From Hyphomicrobiales bacterium (GTDB lineage Bacteria; Pseudomonadota; Alphaproteobacteria; Rhizobiales; Rhizobiaceae), in assembly GCA_900465685.1 (NCBI GenBank), contig UEGR01000007.1, forward strand, positions 310,001 through 374,000: a stretch of 64,000 nucleotides of DNA, read 5' to 3'. A model generated the notes under the pieces. It saw only the letters and a list, made by a program, of their open reading frames with translations, was not told where the DNA came from and ran no database searches. Shown in pieces: positions 18,861 to 27,735 of the stretch (the stretch's first letter is position 1; every line of letters starts with the position of its first letter). The position numbers and the translations under genes are program-made.

Positions 18861-19358
18861 CTAAACCTTTGAAATATAAACCATGATAGTCTTCTTCTGG
18901 TAATTGAAGCTGCCGTCGCGGTTCCGGCATGAATAGGGCAGCGCTTTGGTCAGATCGATGCGATCGCCCCAATTCTGGCCAAGCGCGCCACCATTGATGC
19001 TTCGGATAAAGACATCGCCGACAGCAATAGCCGAGTGGAAAATATGCCCGGCCCTGACATCGTAGAACCCGATGGCGCGGCCATAGGTGATGGCGGAATA
19101 GCCGTTCCACTGCTCTCCGGCGCGGAAGTTCAGCAGCGGAATCCAGTTCTGCCCGGAGGTTCCGCGCAAGGTATGCTCGGAAATGCCTGCCCCCAGAAGA
19201 AAGCGCATATAGGCCGTTGCATCGTAGCAAACATTGTCTTTCACATCGACAGTGATGTGGTCGCTTAAATCCTGCGCCGATGCGAGCTGGTTTCCGCGAT
19301 AGAACTGACTTGTCCGGTCAGCACGGACAAAGTTCTCGCCATAGCCGGTAAGATGCAT
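18861..19358 (-). CDS. uncharacterised protein with possible Cys-His hydrolase centre
   Basis: 165 residues from ATG 19358 (MHLTGYGENFVRADRTSQFY); an in-frame upstream extension to 19403 is possible. I do not recognise the family with certainty. NVCYDATAYMRFLLGAG places a Cys at the start of a helix, and about 70 residues later AGHIFHSAIAVGDVFIRS places a His at the start of a strand. That order and spacing resemble NlpC/P60 or papain-fold peptidases and amidases, but this is inference. There is no signal peptide. Confidence 0.55.
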   Translation of the reverse strand: MHLTGYGENFVRADRTSQFYRGNQLASAQDLSDHITVDVKDNVCYDATAYMRFLLGAGISEHTLRGTSGQNWIPLLNFRAGEQWNGYSAITYGRAIGFYDVRAGHIFHSAIAVGDVFIRSINGGALGQNWGDRIDLTKALPYSCRNRDGSFNYQKKTIMVYISKV

Positions 19359-19594
19359 GAACAGTCTCCATTCAATCAGGTCAAGAAGCTGACCCAGACC
19401 CAAAACTGACCTTGGGCTGGCCAGACCTATAATCCGGTGATTTGGGATAGCCGTTGTAGCTGATGGTTCTTGCAGGATGCTCCCTGCCCTGAACGAGCAA
19501 AAACTTGAAAACCCTGGCGATACCCCCCATTTTCGATCATGTCATTTTCGGCCCCTCATACGCCGCGATCTGACTGACAGGAGTTTGCTCGACG

Positions 19595-19978
19595 ATGGAT
19601 AGCGTCAAAATTGGTGAAATCCTTGAACCCGGCAGCGAAAGCGATTTCAAGAAACGCAGCGAACGGGTGAAGCAAGGTTTCTGGAAGGCCGTGCGCCGCG
19701 CCGGTCGGATGGTGCCCTTCATGGATGAAGTGGTGGCCGCCTATTATTGCGCCCTCGACCAGAAAACACCGACACGCGTGCGCATGACACTGATGGCGGC
19801 GCTTGCCTATTTCGTGCTGCCCTTCGACATCATCCCCGACATGCTGGTCGGCATCGGCTTTACTGACGATGTCGCCGTGCTGATGGCAGCCCTTACCGCT
19901 GTGCGCACGCATATTACGCCTGCGCACCGGTTGGCGGCGCGTCAGGCGCTGGAAGAGGCTGAGGGAGTAAGGGAGTAA
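19595..19978 (+). CDS. YkvA-family (DUF1232) membrane protein
   Basis: 127 residues. The core MTLMAALAYFVLPFDIIPD is the DUF1232 signature (hydrophobic helix ending FDxIPD), followed by GFTDDVAVLMAAL. Function is unknown; it probably sits in the inner membrane. The last six codons, including the TAA stop (19976-19978), lie inside the GGGAGTAA octamer array, so the array has set where the protein ends. Confidence 0.88.
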   Translation: MDSVKIGEILEPGSESDFKKRSERVKQGFWKAVRRAGRMVPFMDEVVAAYYCALDQKTPTRVRMTLMAALAYFVLPFDIIPDMLVGIGFTDDVAVLMAALTAVRTHITPAHRLAARQALEEAEGVRE

Positions 19979-20018
19979 GGGAGTAAGGGAGTAAGGGAGT
20001 AAGGGAGTAAGGGAGTAA
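19963..20018. repeat. octamer tandem array, locus A G-arm: GGGAGTAA x 7
   Basis: Seven perfect copies of GGGAGTAA, read directly. The array begins within the last codons of the DUF1232 gene and runs 40 bases past its stop. The unit belongs to the same family as the AGGGCAGT octamer of Brucella VNTR (HOOF-Print) loci. Seven GGG runs are separated by 5 bases. Confidence 0.97.
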
Positions 20019-20395
20019 GTTCTCACAATCCTGAACGCGTACAAGCCCTTAAAGCTGGTGGTGAGCCAGAGCGCATTGGTCGTCATTTGCAGCGCGAATG
20101 GCGACTTTCGGACCAGACACTTAATTGTGAAGCCGCAACTTCTCCCTTTATCCCCTATTCCCTTATTCCCCTACTGCCCTACTCCCCTCCTGTCATATTC
20201 CAGCCGCTTTCTTTGCATTGATGTGGAGCCTGGGGTGGCGATCAGCCCTTGCTCGTTCAAGTTTTCTTTCAAAACTTCACCGTTTGGTAACCCAGATTAA
20301 GGCACTTTAATCGGCAACTGAGCGGGGCGGCGTGTAGAACGGCGGCATCCCGATATTCGAGTTTGAAGCAAACGAAAGAGAACCGGTAAAAGACC
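19979..20395. other. intergenic region between the DUF1232 and IalB-family genes
   Basis: 417 bases containing most of the octamer G-arm, a 123-base middle and the inverted C-arm. The promoter of the IalB-family gene must lie in the last 200 bases, but I cannot name -35/-10 boxes with confidence. Confidence 0.5.
20142..20189. repeat. locus A inverted C-arm of degenerate octamers
   Basis: Six imperfect 8-base units (such as ATCCCCTA, TTCCCTTA, CTGCCCTA), which are reverse-complement relatives of the G-arm 123 bases upstream. ACTGCCCT at 20173-20180 is exactly the complement of AGGGCAGT. The two arms could pair imperfectly. Confidence 0.9.
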
Positions 20396-20899
20396 ATGCT
20401 TGGAAAATCGATCGTCGCGGCTTCGGTGTTTACGATTGCAATGGCGGGCTCGGCCCTCGCCCAGACACCGACCCAGATTAAACAGTTCGACGCCTGGGGC
20501 GCCTATAGCTACAAGGCGGGCAACGGCAAGGTTTGCTATGTCCTCTCCGTTCCGACTGTGAAGGCTCCGGCCTCGGTCGACCACGGCGACAATTTCTTCC
20601 TGATCAGCCAGAAGCCGGGCCAGAACATCTCGTTCGAGCCGCAGTTCATGGCGGGTTATGACCTGAACCCCAATGCCAAGGTTACCGTCAGCGTCGGCAG
20701 CAACCGTTTCACCATGTTCGTGAACGGCAAGTCGGGCTGGATGGAAAATGCCGCTGAAGAGCCGAAGCTCATAGCAGCCATGAAGTCCGGTCAGGATCTC
20801 AAGGTCGAGGCGCAGTCGAAGCGCGGCACCAAGACCAATTACACCTATTCGCTGAAGGGTGTTTCGGCAGCTCTCGCCGCGATCCAGAACTGCAAGTAA
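20396..20899 (+). CDS. invasion-associated locus B (IalB) family protein
   Basis: 167 residues. A clear Sec signal peptide (MLGKSIVAASVFTIAMAGSALAQ) precedes the IalB-type domain: DAWGAYSY, then CYVLSVP, then FFLISQKPGQNISFEP, ending AALAAIQNC. The two cysteines (in KVCYVL and at IQNCK) could form a disulfide. In Bartonella, IalB is linked with erythrocyte entry; in Brucellaceae such proteins are common periplasmic proteins of unproven role. Confidence 0.9.
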   Translation: MLGKSIVAASVFTIAMAGSALAQTPTQIKQFDAWGAYSYKAGNGKVCYVLSVPTVKAPASVDHGDNFFLISQKPGQNISFEPQFMAGYDLNPNAKVTVSVGSNRFTMFVNGKSGWMENAAEEPKLIAAMKSGQDLKVEAQSKRGTKTNYTYSLKGVSAALAAIQNCK

Positions 20900-20933
20900 G
20901 CGACTTTTCGTCGAATACGGACTGTTTTTTCAG

Positions 20934-20961
20934 AGCCGGAGCCTTTGCTCCGGCTTTTTTC
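20934..20961 (+). terminator. terminator of the IalB-family gene
   Basis: Stem AGCCGGAGC / GCTCCGGCT (20934-20942, 20947-20955) with a CTTT loop and a run of six T. Confidence 0.92.
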
Positions 20962-21162
20962 TTTTGTGTCAGTTCCGCCAATCTTGCATGACTGCCGGGA
21001 TTATCGAACGGGATGACGGACGCCTTATTCTATGCTAAGAGCGCGCGGAACAAGGCTCGCATATGCAGATGGCAGAGCCCATATACTCCTTGCAATCAGG
21101 GCAATCGGGCCCGAATTGATCGGCGCGCGTCATCGCGGTCGCCCCTTAACAGTTGAAAACAG

Positions 21163-22398
21163 ATGTCTATTTCGTTCGACCTTACCATTGATGATACGCG
21201 CGACCAGCTTGCCCGCCATGTGCGCGCCAATCTGGAAGCAAAGCCGTCGCTCATCGGCATGTCGCGCGAGGAGATGGCCGAAGCGCTCATCAAGGCCGGT
21301 GTGCCGGAACGTCAGGTGAAGATGCGCATCAGCCAGCTCTGGCACTGGCTTTATGTGCGCGGCGTTTCCGATTTTGCCGACATGCGCAATATTTCCAAGG
21401 ACCTGCGCGCCATGCTGGCGCAGCATTTCACCATTGCGCGCCCGGAAGTGGTCGAAGAACAGATTTCTCAGGACGGCACCCGCAAGTGGCTGTTCCGCTT
21501 TCCGCCGCGCGGCGCAGGTCGCCCGGTCGAGATCGAAAGCGTCTATATCCCCGAAGAAGGCCGCGGCACGCTGTGCGTTTCCAGCCAGGTCGGCTGCACC
21601 CTCACCTGCTCGTTTTGCCATACCGGCACGCAGAAGCTGGTGCGCAATCTGACCTCGGAAGAAATTCTGGCGCAGCTTCTGACTGCCCGCGACCGGCTCG
21701 GCGACTTCCCGGACAAGGATACGCCCGACGGCGCCATGGTGCCTGCCGAAGGCCGCAAGATCACCAACATCGTGATGATGGGCATGGGCGAGCCGCTCTA
21801 TAATTTCGAGGAAGTGAAGAAGGCCCTGATCATCGCCTCTGATGGCGACGGCCTGTCGCTTTCCAAGCGTCGCATCACGCTTTCGACCTCCGGCGTCGTG
21901 CCGGAAATCTATCGTACCGGTGATGAGATCGGGGTTATGCTCGCCATTTCCCTGCACGCCGTGCGCGACGAGTTGCGCGACATTCTCGTGCCGATCAACA
22001 AGAAATATCCGCTGGAACAGCTGGTCAAGGCCTGCCGCGAATATCCCGGCCTGTCGAATGCCAAGCGCATCACATTCGAATATGTGATGCTGAAGGACAT
22101 CAATGACAGCCTTGAGGATGCAAAGCTTCTGGTGAAGCTGTTGCAGGGTATTCCGGCCAAGATCAATCTCATTCCGTTCAACCCGTGGCCCGGCACCAAC
22201 TACCAGTGCTCGGACTGGGAGCAGATCGAACGTTTTGCCGATTACGTCAACGCTGCCGGTTATGCCTCGCCGATCCGTACCCCACGCGGTCGCGATATTC
22301 TTGCTGCCTGCGGCCAGTTGAAGTCGGAATCCGAACGCATGCGCAAGAGCGAACGCCTTGCGTTGGAAGCCATGATGATCGCCGGACACGGCGAATAA
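21163..22398 (+). CDS. rlmN: dual-specificity 23S rRNA/tRNA adenine-C2 methyltransferase RlmN
   Basis: 411 residues. The radical SAM motif CTLTCSFC has cluster cysteines 145, 149 and 152, and the C-terminal catalytic Cys is in LAACGQL. It methylates A2503 of 23S rRNA and A37 of some tRNAs, affecting accuracy of translation. An N-terminal extension of about 30 residues relative to E. coli RlmN is usual in Rhizobiales. A small membrane-protein gene follows 19 bases later. Confidence 0.97.
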   Translation: MSISFDLTIDDTRDQLARHVRANLEAKPSLIGMSREEMAEALIKAGVPERQVKMRISQLWHWLYVRGVSDFADMRNISKDLRAMLAQHFTIARPEVVEEQISQDGTRKWLFRFPPRGAGRPVEIESVYIPEEGRGTLCVSSQVGCTLTCSFCHTGTQKLVRNLTSEEILAQLLTARDRLGDFPDKDTPDGAMVPAEGRKITNIVMMGMGEPLYNFEEVKKALIIASDGDGLSLSKRRITLSTSGVVPEIYRTGDEIGVMLAISLHAVRDELRDILVPINKKYPLEQLVKACREYPGLSNAKRITFEYVMLKDINDSLEDAKLLVKLLQGIPAKINLIPFNPWPGTNYQCSDWEQIERFADYVNAAGYASPIRTPRGRDILAACGQLKSESERMRKSERLALEAMMIAGHGE

Positions 22399-22417
22399 AC
22401 GGAACAAGCGAGCGCAC

Positions 22418-22927
22418 GTGAACGATACTTTCGACTACATAATGCGCTTCGTCGTTATTCTCTTTGGCTATTGCTGCGGCCTTCTGGCAACCGGCTGGTT
22501 TCTGGCTGCCATCCTGTTTCGCAGCATCGGCGTCGATGCGCTGATGGACGATTTCGCCATGATGGCCGGGGCCAGCAATATGGAAGCCGCCACCCTTTGG
22601 GCGACGACCAGTTTCTGGAGCAGCGTTTTCGTCGGCGGTATCGTTGTAGCTATGCTGGCGGGCGGCATCAGTTTTCTGCCTGCCGCTATCGTCATTCTGC
22701 TCGCCGAAGCGCGCGGCTATCGCTCGTCGGTGTTTTATTGTGTGGTAGGGGCGGTGATCGGTCTTGGAACCGCGGGAACCGCCATTCCGTTTCGCGGATC
22801 GGACGACTGGCCGGAAATGCCGCTCTGGATTGCCGCCTTCGTCGGTGCAGGCATTGTAGGCGGCTTCATCTATTGGCTGATTGCAGGCCGCAATGCCGGA
22901 CGGCTTTCCGACCGCCCGGCAGGATAA
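22418..22927 (+). CDS. conserved hypothetical membrane protein
   Basis: 169 residues from GTG. Four hydrophobic helices are visible (about residues 8-30, 55-75, 78-98 and 100-155, the last being two), with little charged sequence between them. I do not recognise a named family. It lies 19 bases after rlmN and is probably co-transcribed; no functional link is evident. Confidence 0.75.
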   Translation: MNDTFDYIMRFVVILFGYCCGLLATGWFLAAILFRSIGVDALMDDFAMMAGASNMEAATLWATTSFWSSVFVGGIVVAMLAGGISFLPAAIVILLAEARGYRSSVFYCVVGAVIGLGTAGTAIPFRGSDDWPEMPLWIAAFVGAGIVGGFIYWLIAGRNAGRLSDRPAG

Positions 22928-22941
22928 TCAAGGCATAAAGC

Positions 22942-23601
22942 TTATTTCGCCTGCGCGGTGATGATTTTCAGCGCGAAAGCTGAAAACACGCCGGCAAACA
23001 ACCAATCCACAATGCGCGTCACAGTCGGGTTCTTCTTCAGAAGGCCCGCAAACCTGTCGGCTGCGACGACCATTGGCACGGTAAAGGGCAGCGCCAGCGG
23101 AATGAAAGACAGGCCGAGGAAAAACAGTTTGCCCATCGCATGCGGGTCAGTAACGGAGACGAACTGCGGCAGAAAGGTCATGTTGAACAGAATGATCTTC
23201 GGGTTGAGCAGATTAATGCCAAGCCCGGTCGCCCAGTTCTGAACCAGTGTGTGCTTTTTACCGCCGTTCTTTTCCGGCGAGAACGCCGAGCCCTTGCGGA
23301 TTGCCTGCACGGCGAGCCAGACGAGATAGCCCGCCCCCACCACCTTCAGCACAGTGAAAGCAGCCGGAGACGCGATAATCAGCGCCGAAAGCCCCAGCGC
23401 CACCATCGTCGTATGGATGACGATGCCGGTATTTGCGCCTGCCATGCAGGCAAAACCGGCCGCCTTGCCTTCAGACAAGGCGCGCCCGACAAACAGCGTC
23501 ATATCCGGGCCAGGTGTGATGGAAAGAATGGCGGTTGCAATCGCGAACTGGACGAAAATGGTCCATTCGGGAATGAAGGTCAGGTTTGTCAGGAATGGCA
23601 T
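22942..23601 (-). CDS. LysE/RhtB-family amino acid exporter
   Basis: 219 residues from ATG 23601 (MPFLTNLTFIPEWTIFVQFA). The family signature near the N terminus, ITPGPDMTLFVGRALSEG, and six hydrophobic helices match LysE/RhtB translocators, which export amino acids such as homoserine lactone, threonine or lysine. The substrate cannot be predicted. Frame extension upstream to 23703 runs into a repeat element and is not used. Confidence 0.92.
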   Translation of the reverse strand: MPFLTNLTFIPEWTIFVQFAIATAILSITPGPDMTLFVGRALSEGKAAGFACMAGANTGIVIHTTMVALGLSALIIASPAAFTVLKVVGAGYLVWLAVQAIRKGSAFSPEKNGGKKHTLVQNWATGLGINLLNPKIILFNMTFLPQFVSVTDPHAMGKLFFLGLSFIPLALPFTVPMVVAADRFAGLLKKNPTVTRIVDWLFAGVFSAFALKIITAQAK

Positions 23602-23627
23602 GCGCGTAGCTCCGAAAATTCGCGGCA

Positions 23628-23734
23628 AAATAGAGCGGTTTCTGTTCTGACAGAATCGTCGGAACCGCTCTATTTGGTTTGTTTTGAGCATTATCCGACG
23701 CAAAGCCGCTTCGCACTTTTGCTGGAAATGCTCT
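23628..23734. repeat. palindromic intergenic repeats (two types adjacent)
   Basis: First, 13-bp perfect arms AAATAGAGCGGTT (23628-23640) and AACCGCTCTATTT (23663-23675). Then a type-2 element from GAGCATTATCC (23686) to GCTGGAAATGCTCT (23734), a relative of the copy at 46217-46266. They lie in the gap between the divergent LysE-family and argG genes. Confidence 0.75.
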
Positions 23735-23908
23735 AACGCGAATCAAATCTCGCCGCTACTGGATTCTCTGGTCTTTTCGATAAGTCGCAGCCATCCTGCT
23801 TGCACGTGGCTTAGCAACTGATAAAAGGACAGCAACATCCAATTCCCAAGCCCTGCGGATGCTCTTCCCGAGCGGACAATGGGGCATCCATCGTATCGGA
23901 AGTTGACT

Positions 23909-25129
23909 ATGAGCAAGTGGAAAGACGTTAAGAAGGTCGTACTCGCCTATTCGGGCGGTCTCGACACCTCGATCATCCTGAAATGGCTTCAGACGGAACT
24001 CGGCGCGGAAGTTGTGACTTTCACCGCCGATCTGGGCCAGGGCGAAGAACTTGAACCGGCACGCAAGAAAGCGGAAATGCTGGGCATCAAGGAAATCTTC
24101 ATTGAGGATGTGCGCGAAGAATTCGTGCGCGATTTCGTTTTCCCGATGTTCCGCGCCAATGCCGTCTATGAAGGCGTTTATCTGCTCGGCACGTCGATTG
24201 CCCGTCCGCTGATTTCCAAGCACCTCATCGAGATTGCCAAGAAGACCGGCGCCGATGCCATTGCGCATGGCGCGACCGGCAAGGGCAACGATCAGGTTCG
24301 CTTCGAGCTTTCCGCTTATGCGCTGAACCCGGACATCAAGATCATCGCTCCATGGCGCGACTGGACTTTCAAGAGCCGCACGCATCTGCTCGAATTCGCC
24401 GAACAGCACCAGATTCCGGTTGCCAAGGACAAGAAGGGCGAAGCGCCGTTCTCCGTCGACGCCAACCTGCTGCACTCCTCGTCCGAGGGCAAGGTTCTGG
24501 AAGATCCGGCACTGGAAGCTCCAGAATATGTGCATATGCGCACCATTTCGCCGGAAGCAGCGCCCGACAAGGCAACGATCATCAAGATCGGCTTTGAAAA
24601 GGGCGATGCCGTTTCGATCAACGGCCAGCGTCTTTCGCCTGCGACGCTTCTTGCCAAGCTCAATGAATATGGCCGCGACAACGGCATCGGTCGTCTCGAC
24701 CTCGTGGAAAACCGCTTCGTCGGCATGAAGTCGCGCGGCGTCTACGAAACACCGGGCGGCACGATCCTGCTGGCAGCTCACCGCGCCATCGAATCGATCA
24801 CGCTTGACCGTGGTGCTGCTCACCTCAAGGACGAGCTGATGCCGCGTTATGCGGAGCTGATCTATTACGGTTTCTGGTTCTCGCCGGAGCGCGAAATGCT
24901 GCAGGCCGCAATCGATCTCAGCCAGAAGAACGTCGAAGGCGAAGTCACCCTCAAGCTCTACAAGGGCAATGTGATGGTGATCGGCCGTGAGTCGGACAAG
25001 TCGCTTTATTCCGACAAGCTCGTGACCTTCGAAGACGATCAGGGCGCTTACGACCAGAAGGATGCAGCGGGCTTCATCAAGCTCAACGCGCTGCGCCTGC
25101 GCACGCTCGCCGCGCGTGATCGCAAATAA
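23909..25129 (+). CDS. argG: argininosuccinate synthase
   Basis: 406 residues from ATG 23909 ([20 protein letters not shown]), the usual length; a frame extension to 23879 is not needed. The ATP pyrophosphatase motif YSGGLDTS is at 14-21, and [13 protein letters not shown] and SVDANLLH-like substrate loops are intact. It joins citrulline and aspartate in arginine synthesis. Monocistronic, with a clear terminator. Confidence 0.98.
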   Translation: MSKWKDVKKVVLAYSGGLDTSIILKWLQTELGAEVVTFTADLGQGEELEPARKKAEMLGIKEIFIEDVREEFVRDFVFPMFRANAVYEGVYLLGTSIARPLISKHLIEIAKKTGADAIAHGATGKGNDQVRFELSAYALNPDIKIIAPWRDWTFKSRTHLLEFAEQHQIPVAKDKKGEAPFSVDANLLHSSSEGKVLEDPALEAPEYVHMRTISPEAAPDKATIIKIGFEKGDAVSINGQRLSPATLLAKLNEYGRDNGIGRLDLVENRFVGMKSRGVYETPGGTILLAAHRAIESITLDRGAAHLKDELMPRYAELIYYGFWFSPEREMLQAAIDLSQKNVEGEVTLKLYKGNVMVIGRESDKSLYSDKLVTFEDDQGAYDQKDAAGFIKLNALRLRTLAARDRK

Positions 25130-25152
25130 GCAGACCCAATATTGAAAATATG

Positions 25153-25183
25153 AAACGCCCTCCCTCATCGGAGGGCGTTTTTC
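25153..25183 (+). terminator. argG terminator
   Basis: An 11-bp stem AAACGCCCTCC / GGAGGGCGTTT (25153-25163, 25170-25180) followed by T residues. Confidence 0.92.
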
Positions 25184-25278
25184 TTTGCCCTGAATTTTCT
25201 TTTCTATGAAGAATCCGACGCGCCGACAGGGATCGGACGTTTCCCTGCTTGACTCTTTTCAGAGTCGATTCAATACTG

Positions 25279-25293
25279 GAACAAATAGAGAAC
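25279..25293 (+). promoter_or_regulatory. LexA (SOS) operator of imuA-imuB-dnaE2
   Basis: GAAC (25279-25282), seven bases, GAAC (25290-25293). GAAC-N7-GAAC, equivalently GTTC-N7-GTTC, is the established LexA box of Alphaproteobacteria. It lies 84 bases before the chosen imuA start. This predicts DNA-damage induction of the cassette. Confidence 0.88.
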
Positions 25294-25376
25294 GAAAGCG
25301 ACTTTGGCAAAACCGGCAGGCAGGCTTGCCTCCGGAACCGCGCAATCAAACACAGACAGATTACAGGAATTTCGAC

Positions 25377-26243
25377 GTGAGCGGCATCGACATCGCGACG
25401 TTGCGGCGCATGGTTACCGCCATTGAAGGCAACGATCCGCAAGGAAACTTTGCTGGCGATACAGGTGCCGGTTTCGGGCGCGCAAACAGCTTCGCGCTTG
25501 GCCTTGCGGCGGCGGACACCGCCTTTCCGCATGGGCTTGCTGGCGATGCCTTGCATGAGGTTTTCGCGGAAAATCCTGGTGCGCATATGGCGGCAACGGG
25601 CTTTGCGCTCGCCATGGCATTGCGAGCCACACAGAAGCAGCGACCAATCGTCTGGATCGAGGAGGAAACGGCGACAAGCGAATATGGCGGGCTCTACCCG
25701 CCGGGACTGCATGCTTTCGGCATCGATCCGCACCGGCTGCTGATCGTGCGCTGTCCGAATGCACAGGATGTGCTGAAGGCCGCCAATGATGTGCTGGAAG
25801 CAGGAACCGGCGGCAAGGCTTCGCATCTCGTTTCCGGCATCGTTGCCTCGATAACCGGCCAGCCGAAATGCCTCGACCTGACGGCCTCACGCCGCCTGCT
25901 GCTGGCAGCGGAGACCGCGCAACTGCCGGTCATCCTGCTTCGAAGCCATCGCACCGGCGTGCAAAGCGCTGCCGTCAGCCGATGGCGTGTGGCCCCTGCT
26001 CCCTCGCGCTCCAGCGGAGCCAATGCGCCCGGGAAACCGGCCTTTCTAGCCGTTCTGGAGCGCAACCGTCATGGCACATGCGGCCAGTGGATCATGGAAT
26101 GGAACAATGAAACCCTTGAATTCGGCATCAGAGAACGGGAAGGAAGCGGTAGCGTCGGCATCCATGGCGTCCTCCATGGCGTTCATGGCGCTGTGGTTTC
26201 CGTTCCTGCCGACGGACAGATTGCACCGCGCCGGGCGATCTGA
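25377..26243 (+). CDS. imuA: SOS mutagenesis protein ImuA
   Basis: 288 residues from GTG 25377; the LexA box lies within the longer frame extension, which argues against an earlier start. It is a RecA/SulA-like protein lacking a normal Walker A. Visible family text includes ALHEVFAENPGAHMAATGFA, RPIVWIEEE, LYPPGLHAFGIDPHRLLIVR and GQWIMEWN. It works with ImuB and DnaE2 in translesion synthesis. The last 40 or so codons overlap the start of imuB in another frame and resemble no domain. Confidence 0.88.
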   Translation: MSGIDIATLRRMVTAIEGNDPQGNFAGDTGAGFGRANSFALGLAAADTAFPHGLAGDALHEVFAENPGAHMAATGFALAMALRATQKQRPIVWIEEETATSEYGGLYPPGLHAFGIDPHRLLIVRCPNAQDVLKAANDVLEAGTGGKASHLVSGIVASITGQPKCLDLTASRRLLLAAETAQLPVILLRSHRTGVQSAAVSRWRVAPAPSRSSGANAPGKPAFLAVLERNRHGTCGQWIMEWNNETLEFGIREREGSGSVGIHGVLHGVHGAVVSVPADGQIAPRRAI

Positions 26244-27735
26244 TGCATCCTCCGGGCAAGCATCCGACGCGCTGCCGCTTGTCATTACCGAGCGCACCGC
26301 CAATGCGCTGCGGCTGACGGCCATCGACGTCAAGGCCGCCAAGCTCGGGCTTTATCCCGGCATGGCGCTGACCGATGCGCGGGCGCGCGTGGAAAGGCTG
26401 GATGTAGCCAATGCCGAGCCGGAGCGCGATGCCGCCCTGCTCACAGGAATGGCCCATTGGTGCGAACGCTATACGCCGCTCGTTGCCTTCGATCCGCCGC
26501 ACGGACTGATGCTGGACATTACCGGCTGCGCGCATCTGTTCGGCGGATTGGCCGCCATGCATGCCGATGTGATCCGGCGCATCGAGCGCGCCGGTCTGCA
26601 CATACAGGCGGCCATTGCCGATAACAGCTTTGCTGCACGGCTTCTCGCCCGTGGCACGAGAGGCGGCGTCTTCAACAAGGCGCAAGCCGACGCCGTGTTG
26701 CCGCGCCTGCCGCTTTCCGCACTTGAACTGGCCGCTGCCGCTGAAACCGGCCTCAAGCGTGCGGGCCTGAAACGGATCGGCGATGTGATGGCGCTGCCGC
26801 GTGCCGCACTCACCGCCCGCTTCGGCCCCGATCTCGCCACCCGTCTCGGTCGTCTGACACGGCAGGAGCGCGCGCCCATCTCGCCGCTGCGCATGGTGCC
26901 GCTCGCAACGACTGAACGTCGCCTGTCCGAGCCTGTGACCGCCATGGAACTGGTGGAGCGCATCTTGCAGGAACTGGCGCTGGAGTTGTTCGCCCGGCTT
27001 GAGACGGAAGGCAAAGGCGCGCTTTTGATCGAAGCGACCTTCTTCCGGGTCGATGGCGCGATACGCCATATCCATATCGAAACCGGTCAACCTCTGCGCG
27101 ACGACAGGGTTTTTCTGCGCCTTGCGCGCGAAAGGCTCAATGCCCTTACCGATCCGCTGGATGCCGGTTTTGGTTTCGACATGATCAGGCTTGCCGCCTT
27201 GCGCAGTGCCGCGGTCGCCCAACGCCAGACCGGGCTGGACCAGCATGAGGAAGACGATGCCGGTTTCAGCCAACTCATTGACCGGCTCTCGGCGCGTCTG
27301 GGGCCGGAACGCGTGCTGGTGCCTTTCGCGCGCGATACGCATATGCCGGAGCGCGCTTTTGGCCTGCGCCCTGCCCTGCATGGCAGCCGCGCAAACGAGA
27401 CCGACTATGAAAGCGGTCCGGTTCTGGCGGGCGATCCGCCAGCGCGTCCCATAAAACTGTTTCGGCCGCCGCAGCCCATCGAAAGCGTGGCGGAAGTGCC
27501 TGACAGTCCGCCCTCGTTCTTCCTGTGGCGGCGGGTTCGCCATCATATTCGCCTTGCCGAGGGGCCAGAGCGGATCGAACCGGAATGGTGGCTTTCCATC
27601 GGCCATGACGTGCCGGAGCTGCGCGATTATTACCGGGTGGAAGATGAGAACGGCCAGCGCTTCTGGATTTTCCGCGAAGGGCTTTATGACGGCGCCAATC
27701 ATCCACGCTGGTTTCTGCATGGGTTGTTTGCCTGA
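26107..27735 (+). CDS. imuB: ImuB, catalytically inactive Y-family polymerase-like protein
   Basis: 542 residues from ATG 26107. Alternative in-frame ATGs at 26164 and 26185 are possible; the recognisable family sequence starts at MALWFPFLPTDRLHR (26185). The Y-family fold is seen in PHGLMLDITGCAHLFGG and the helix-hairpin region LKRAGLKRIGDVMALPRAAL. ImuB proteins lack catalytic acidic residues and bridge DnaE2 to the beta clamp. The gene overlaps imuA by up to 137 bases and shares one base with dnaE2 (TGATG), implying coupled translation. Confidence 0.9.
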   Translation: MKPLNSASENGKEAVASASMASSMAFMALWFPFLPTDRLHRAGRSDASSGQASDALPLVITERTANALRLTAIDVKAAKLGLYPGMALTDARARVERLDVANAEPERDAALLTGMAHWCERYTPLVAFDPPHGLMLDITGCAHLFGGLAAMHADVIRRIERAGLHIQAAIADNSFAARLLARGTRGGVFNKAQADAVLPRLPLSALELAAAAETGLKRAGLKRIGDVMALPRAALTARFGPDLATRLGRLTRQERAPISPLRMVPLATTERRLSEPVTAMELVERILQELALELFARLETEGKGALLIEATFFRVDGAIRHIHIETGQPLRDDRVFLRLARERLNALTDPLDAGFGFDMIRLAALRSAAVAQRQTGLDQHEEDDAGFSQLIDRLSARLGPERVLVPFARDTHMPERAFGLRPALHGSRANETDYESGPVLAGDPPARPIKLFRPPQPIESVAEVPDSPPSFFLWRRVRHHIRLAEGPERIEPEWWLSIGHDVPELRDYYRVEDENGQRFWIFREGLYDGANHPRWFLHGLFA

